From contig NC_006371.1 of the NCBI RefSeq assembly GCF_000196255.1, positions 1,977,595 to 2,041,594 of the forward strand: a stretch of 64,000 nt of DNA. Direction: 5' to 3'. The notes under the pieces are model-generated. The model saw nothing but the letters and a program-made list of their open reading frames with translations, did no database searches and had not been told where the DNA came from. The DNA comes from Photobacterium profundum SS9. Its GTDB lineage: Bacteria > Pseudomonadota > Gammaproteobacteria > Enterobacterales > Vibrionaceae. This document shows positions 61,311-64,000 of this stretch, piece by piece. The position numbers were made by a program, and so were the translations under genes. The first letter of the stretch is position 1. Each line of letters begins with the position of its first letter.

Positions 61311-62231
61311 CTATATTTTATTTACTTCCCTTAGTGTTACCTCTTGTTCAAAGCGCATAATGGTAAAATCGATAAATTCTCGCAGCCGTTTTGAAATCAA
61401 TTTTCTCTCGGGATAAACAAAACTAACGGGTATCTGGGCTGAATATACATCTGGTAAAACATGTACGAGCCGTCCAGAGACTATGTGTTCTTTACAAATA
61501 AACTCAGGCATGAAAGTGATACCAAAACCATCTAAACAAGCTTCCAATAACGAGTTGATCGTGTTCACATTGAAACGATAAGGTAAACCCGCTAATACGT
61601 TTTTATCTGCTGTTCGTATTGAACTACTATTTTTAATTTGTTGATGCGGCGCTTTTAAATCGCCAAGTATTATCGGTGTACCGTATTCTGCTAAATATTC
61701 GGGACTCGCTACAAGAATTCGCGTCGAGTAGTGGAATGTCCGGGCAATTAAAGACGACTCATCTAACTCGCCTACTTGTACTTTTAAATCAATACCTTCG
61801 GCAATAAGATCAACTTTTCGATTAGACAATTCTAGGTGAATAGTGACATGAGGATGCAATTTCATGAATTCTTTCATACAGCGCCCTAATAACCCATTCC
61901 CTACCTCTACTGGCATAACAATGTTCAATGGCCCGCGAATCAAATCATGGCTTGCCATAACTTCCAATTCAGTTTGTTCAATAAGCTCTATGATATGAGC
62001 ACAAGATTGGTAAAACGTTTTGCCTTCTTTCGTTAACACCAAGGTACGTGTTGATCGCGTTAATAACCGCGTACCTAAATGTTTTTCTAGCTCTGCTATT
62101 TTTCGACTAATCGTAGATTTCGTTATTTCTAGTTCTGCCGCAGCTTGTGTGAAGCTATGGCATGCTACTACTCGCGCAAACATCTCAAGCGTATTCAGAT
62201 CGAAACCAATCTTATTGTTTTTTGTCTGCAA
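61311..62231 (-). CDS. LysR-family transcriptional regulator
   Basis: 306 residues. N-terminal winged helix-turn-helix (FARVVACHSFTQAAAELEI, TKSTISRKIAELEKHLG, residues about 13-60), then a periplasmic-binding-like effector domain with the AaeR/DmlR-type IRGPLNIVMPVEVG start. Divergent from the outer-membrane channel gene across 80 bases, so it probably controls that efflux operon and itself. Confidence 0.93.
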   Translation of the reverse strand: MQTKNNKIGFDLNTLEMFARVVACHSFTQAAAELEITKSTISRKIAELEKHLGTRLLTRSTRTLVLTKEGKTFYQSCAHIIELIEQTELEVMASHDLIRGPLNIVMPVEVGNGLLGRCMKEFMKLHPHVTIHLELSNRKVDLIAEGIDLKVQVGELDESSLIARTFHYSTRILVASPEYLAEYGTPIILGDLKAPHQQIKNSSSIRTADKNVLAGLPYRFNVNTINSLLEACLDGFGITFMPEFICKEHIVSGRLVHVLPDVYSAQIPVSFVYPERKLISKRLREFIDFTIMRFEQEVTLREVNKI

Positions 62232-62311
62232 CAGTCTTTTCCTTTATGACGTATATATCAACAATCGGATCATATTTATACTTTGCCCTATAAAACAGAT
62301 TAGGACAGACG

Positions 62312-63748
62312 ATGAACCGTTTTCATAAAAATGCATCCATTCCGATATTATTATCTCTATCGGTACTTTCTGGATGTAGCATGACTCCCCCAGAAGAACC
62401 GCAACATCAATCGATGTTAACAAATGAACAAATTCAACTAAAAAGTCATGATATTCAAGCTATTCATCGTCAATGGTGGAATCAATTTGGTGACCAACAG
62501 CTCACACAGCTAATCCAATTAGGGCTTACTAATAATCTTACATTACAACAAGCCAAACAGCGTATTGCTCTAGCCACTCAACAAGTGGCTCTTGCTGAAT
62601 CTGGTGATAAACCCAAACTAAACCTAAATGTAAGTGGCGGTGGTATTGGCGCTAATACGCAATCGTTCAATATGTCGAATGCTGACTACTCTGCAATTGG
62701 TATGCTCCTACCCTCTTTTTCATACCAATTTGATTTTTGGGGCAAGAACGAAGCGACAATTACCGCAGCAAGTGATCAAAAGCTGTCTTTACAAGCACAA
62801 GAAGCACAAGCTCGGTTAGTAATATCTGCATCTATTGCCAGCAGTTACTTTGCTTTACAGAATAATTATCGTCTAGAGCAAAACTTAACCACGTTATTAG
62901 ACGAAATTAATCATCAAAATAAAGTGATTACCGCGCAAGTAAAACGTGGTTTAGCCAGTGAAGCGGAATCGTTTCAAAACCAAGGTGATATAGACACCTT
63001 ATCAGCTCAGTTATCAGATGCAAAAACCCAGCAGCAATTAGCAAAAAACCAACTCGCGTTGTATCTTGCTAAAACACCCGACCAATTGGGTCAACTAACC
63101 TTACCGAATGCGCAAGCAATCAACCAATTGGCAGCTGTCGACACTATTCCTATGAATTTACTCGGTCGTCGTCCTGACATTATTGCCAGCAAATGGATGG
63201 TAGAAGCGAACGAACAAGGAATTAAACAAGCCAAAGCGTCATATTACCCAGATGTAAACTTGATGGTAATGGGTGTATTTCAAAAGCTCTCAAATATGAA
63301 TCCTGCCAACTTATTTTTAGGCGGTGCAACAGTTGCTGCGAGCTTACCGCTTTATGACGGTGGCGTGCGCGATGCCAATTACGCATCAGCCAATATTCAG
63401 TTTGACCAAGCTGTCACAAATTACAATCAAACGGTACTTAACGCAGTTAAACAAACCTCCGATGCCATTGTCAGCTTACAAGAAGCACAAAAACAACAAG
63501 TTCTTGCACAATCTTCCGTGACCCATTACCAGCAAGCGTACGACATTTTAAATAATCGTTACGAGCGAGGCTTATCAAGCTTTGCTGATATGAATAGTGC
63601 CCGTATGCAATGGCACCAACAAGTAGTAAAAGTCACCAATACTGAATCCGCTATTTTACAAAATCAATTGCAGTTAATTGTGGCACTTGGTGGTGATTAC
63701 CAGCAAGAACAATCCGTTTTGGCATCAACACCAAGCAATAACGAGTAA
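62312..63748 (+). CDS. NodT-family outer-membrane efflux lipoprotein
   Basis: 478-residue TolC-like channel. Lipobox LSVLSGCSMTPP (Cys about residue 22) and paired outer-membrane efflux repeats: WWNQFGDQQLTQLIQLGLTN early, the IASSYFALQNNYRLEQN helices, LGRRPDIIASKWMVEANEQG mid-protein and SLPLYDGGVRDANYASANIQ late. AGGA lies before the ATG. It leads an operon whose next gene is a membrane-fusion protein, so it should form the outer part of a tripartite drug pump. Confidence 0.94.
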   Translation: MNRFHKNASIPILLSLSVLSGCSMTPPEEPQHQSMLTNEQIQLKSHDIQAIHRQWWNQFGDQQLTQLIQLGLTNNLTLQQAKQRIALATQQVALAESGDKPKLNLNVSGGGIGANTQSFNMSNADYSAIGMLLPSFSYQFDFWGKNEATITAASDQKLSLQAQEAQARLVISASIASSYFALQNNYRLEQNLTTLLDEINHQNKVITAQVKRGLASEAESFQNQGDIDTLSAQLSDAKTQQQLAKNQLALYLAKTPDQLGQLTLPNAQAINQLAAVDTIPMNLLGRRPDIIASKWMVEANEQGIKQAKASYYPDVNLMVMGVFQKLSNMNPANLFLGGATVAASLPLYDGGVRDANYASANIQFDQAVTNYNQTVLNAVKQTSDAIVSLQEAQKQQVLAQSSVTHYQQAYDILNNRYERGLSSFADMNSARMQWHQQVVKVTNTESAILQNQLQLIVALGGDYQQEQSVLASTPSNNE

Positions 63749-63759
63749 AGAGAATAATA

Positions 63760-64000
63760 ATGACAACTCAAACACTATCAAACTCATCAAAGAAAAAACG
63801 CAATATTATTCTAACCAGCTTCACCCTTATTGTTGCGGTAGCGGCAGGTATTTGGTTCATGTTACTACCGACTACGCAACAGCAAACAGACGATGCCTAT
63901 GTGGCTGGTCAGCAAGTCATTATTACCTCACAAGAACCCGGAACAATAGACTCGATTAACGTTGAAGATACACAAGTGGTTACTCAAGGCAGTGAACTAC
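63760..64000 (+). CDS. EmrA/HlyD-type membrane-fusion protein (partial, runs off window)
   Basis: The first 80 residues are visible: a basic N-terminus, one transmembrane segment (IILTSFTLIVAVAAGIWFML), then QTDDAYVAGQQVIITSQEPG and IDSINVEDTQVV. The DDAYV and biotinyl-lipoyl-like start are typical of EmrA/VceA adaptors. It begins 12 bases after the channel gene stop. The remainder lies beyond base 64000; an EmrB-type MFS pump is expected next. Confidence 0.88.
   Translation, partial: MTTQTLSNSSKKKRNIILTSFTLIVAVAAGIWFMLLPTTQQQTDDAYVAGQQVIITSQEPGTIDSINVEDTQVVTQGSEL

Overview
This window is chromosomal DNA of a marine gamma-proteobacterium, most likely a Photobacterium or close Vibrionaceae relative. 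The inference rests on the rRNA operon layout (16S-tRNA-Glu-tRNA-Val-tRNA-Ala-23S-5S-5S-tRNA-Asp-tRNA-Trp), the VctPDGC/ViuB-like catechol uptake genes, a phaBAPC operon and overall AT-rich composition. No taxonomic search could be run.

1-27.6 kb is one iron-regulated catechol siderophore locus. A ViuB-like reductase and a dedicated DAHP synthase read rightwards. A FecCDE-type importer (minus) diverges from its periplasmic binding protein (plus). A seven-gene minus-strand operon then reads, in transcription order, isochorismate synthase, DHB-AMP ligase, isochorismatase/ArCP, NRPS (C-A-T), DHB dehydrogenase, NRPS (C-A-T-E-C-T) and NRPS (degenerate C-A). This is the order I recall for amoCEBFAGH, the amonabactin cluster of Aeromonas. 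A TonB-dependent receptor, an MFS exporter and a phosphopantetheinyl transferase complete the set. Fur-like boxes precede most transcription units. DAHP synthase feeds chorismate, EntCBA make 2,3-DHB, EntE/EntB activate it, the NRPSs add amino acids (lysine, Phe/Trp-type and glycine predicted), the MFS protein probably exports the product, and receptor, binding protein, ABC importer and ViuB recover the iron.

27.7-35.3 kb holds an IS630-family element (transposase in two frames) and a complete rRNA operon on the minus strand with promoter, boxA sites and terminator. 35.4-39.8 kb is a phaB-phaA-phasin-phaC polyhydroxybutyrate operon (minus). 40.4 kb carries a decayed IS6-like transposase tail. 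41-48.1 kb is a moxR-DUF58-DUF4381-batA-batB-batD cluster in which batB seems to have a 1-nt frameshift near its 3' end. 48.4-49.6 kb encodes SstT.

50-54.1 kb looks acquired: a DUF1611 (DgcN-like) gene and a fold-III PLP racemase gene, GC-richer than their surroundings, are followed by an IS6-like transposase tail and an intact IS4-family element. The IS4 copy sits in the 3' end of a small membrane-protein gene, and its 8-bp target duplication is visible.

54-64 kb carries small envelope proteins, a 2OG-Fe dioxygenase/cysteine-desulfurase-like pair, FetAB-like ABC genes, a cold-shock protein, a LysR regulator, and a divergent NodT-type outer-membrane channel followed by the start of an EmrA/HlyD-type adaptor cut by the window edge.
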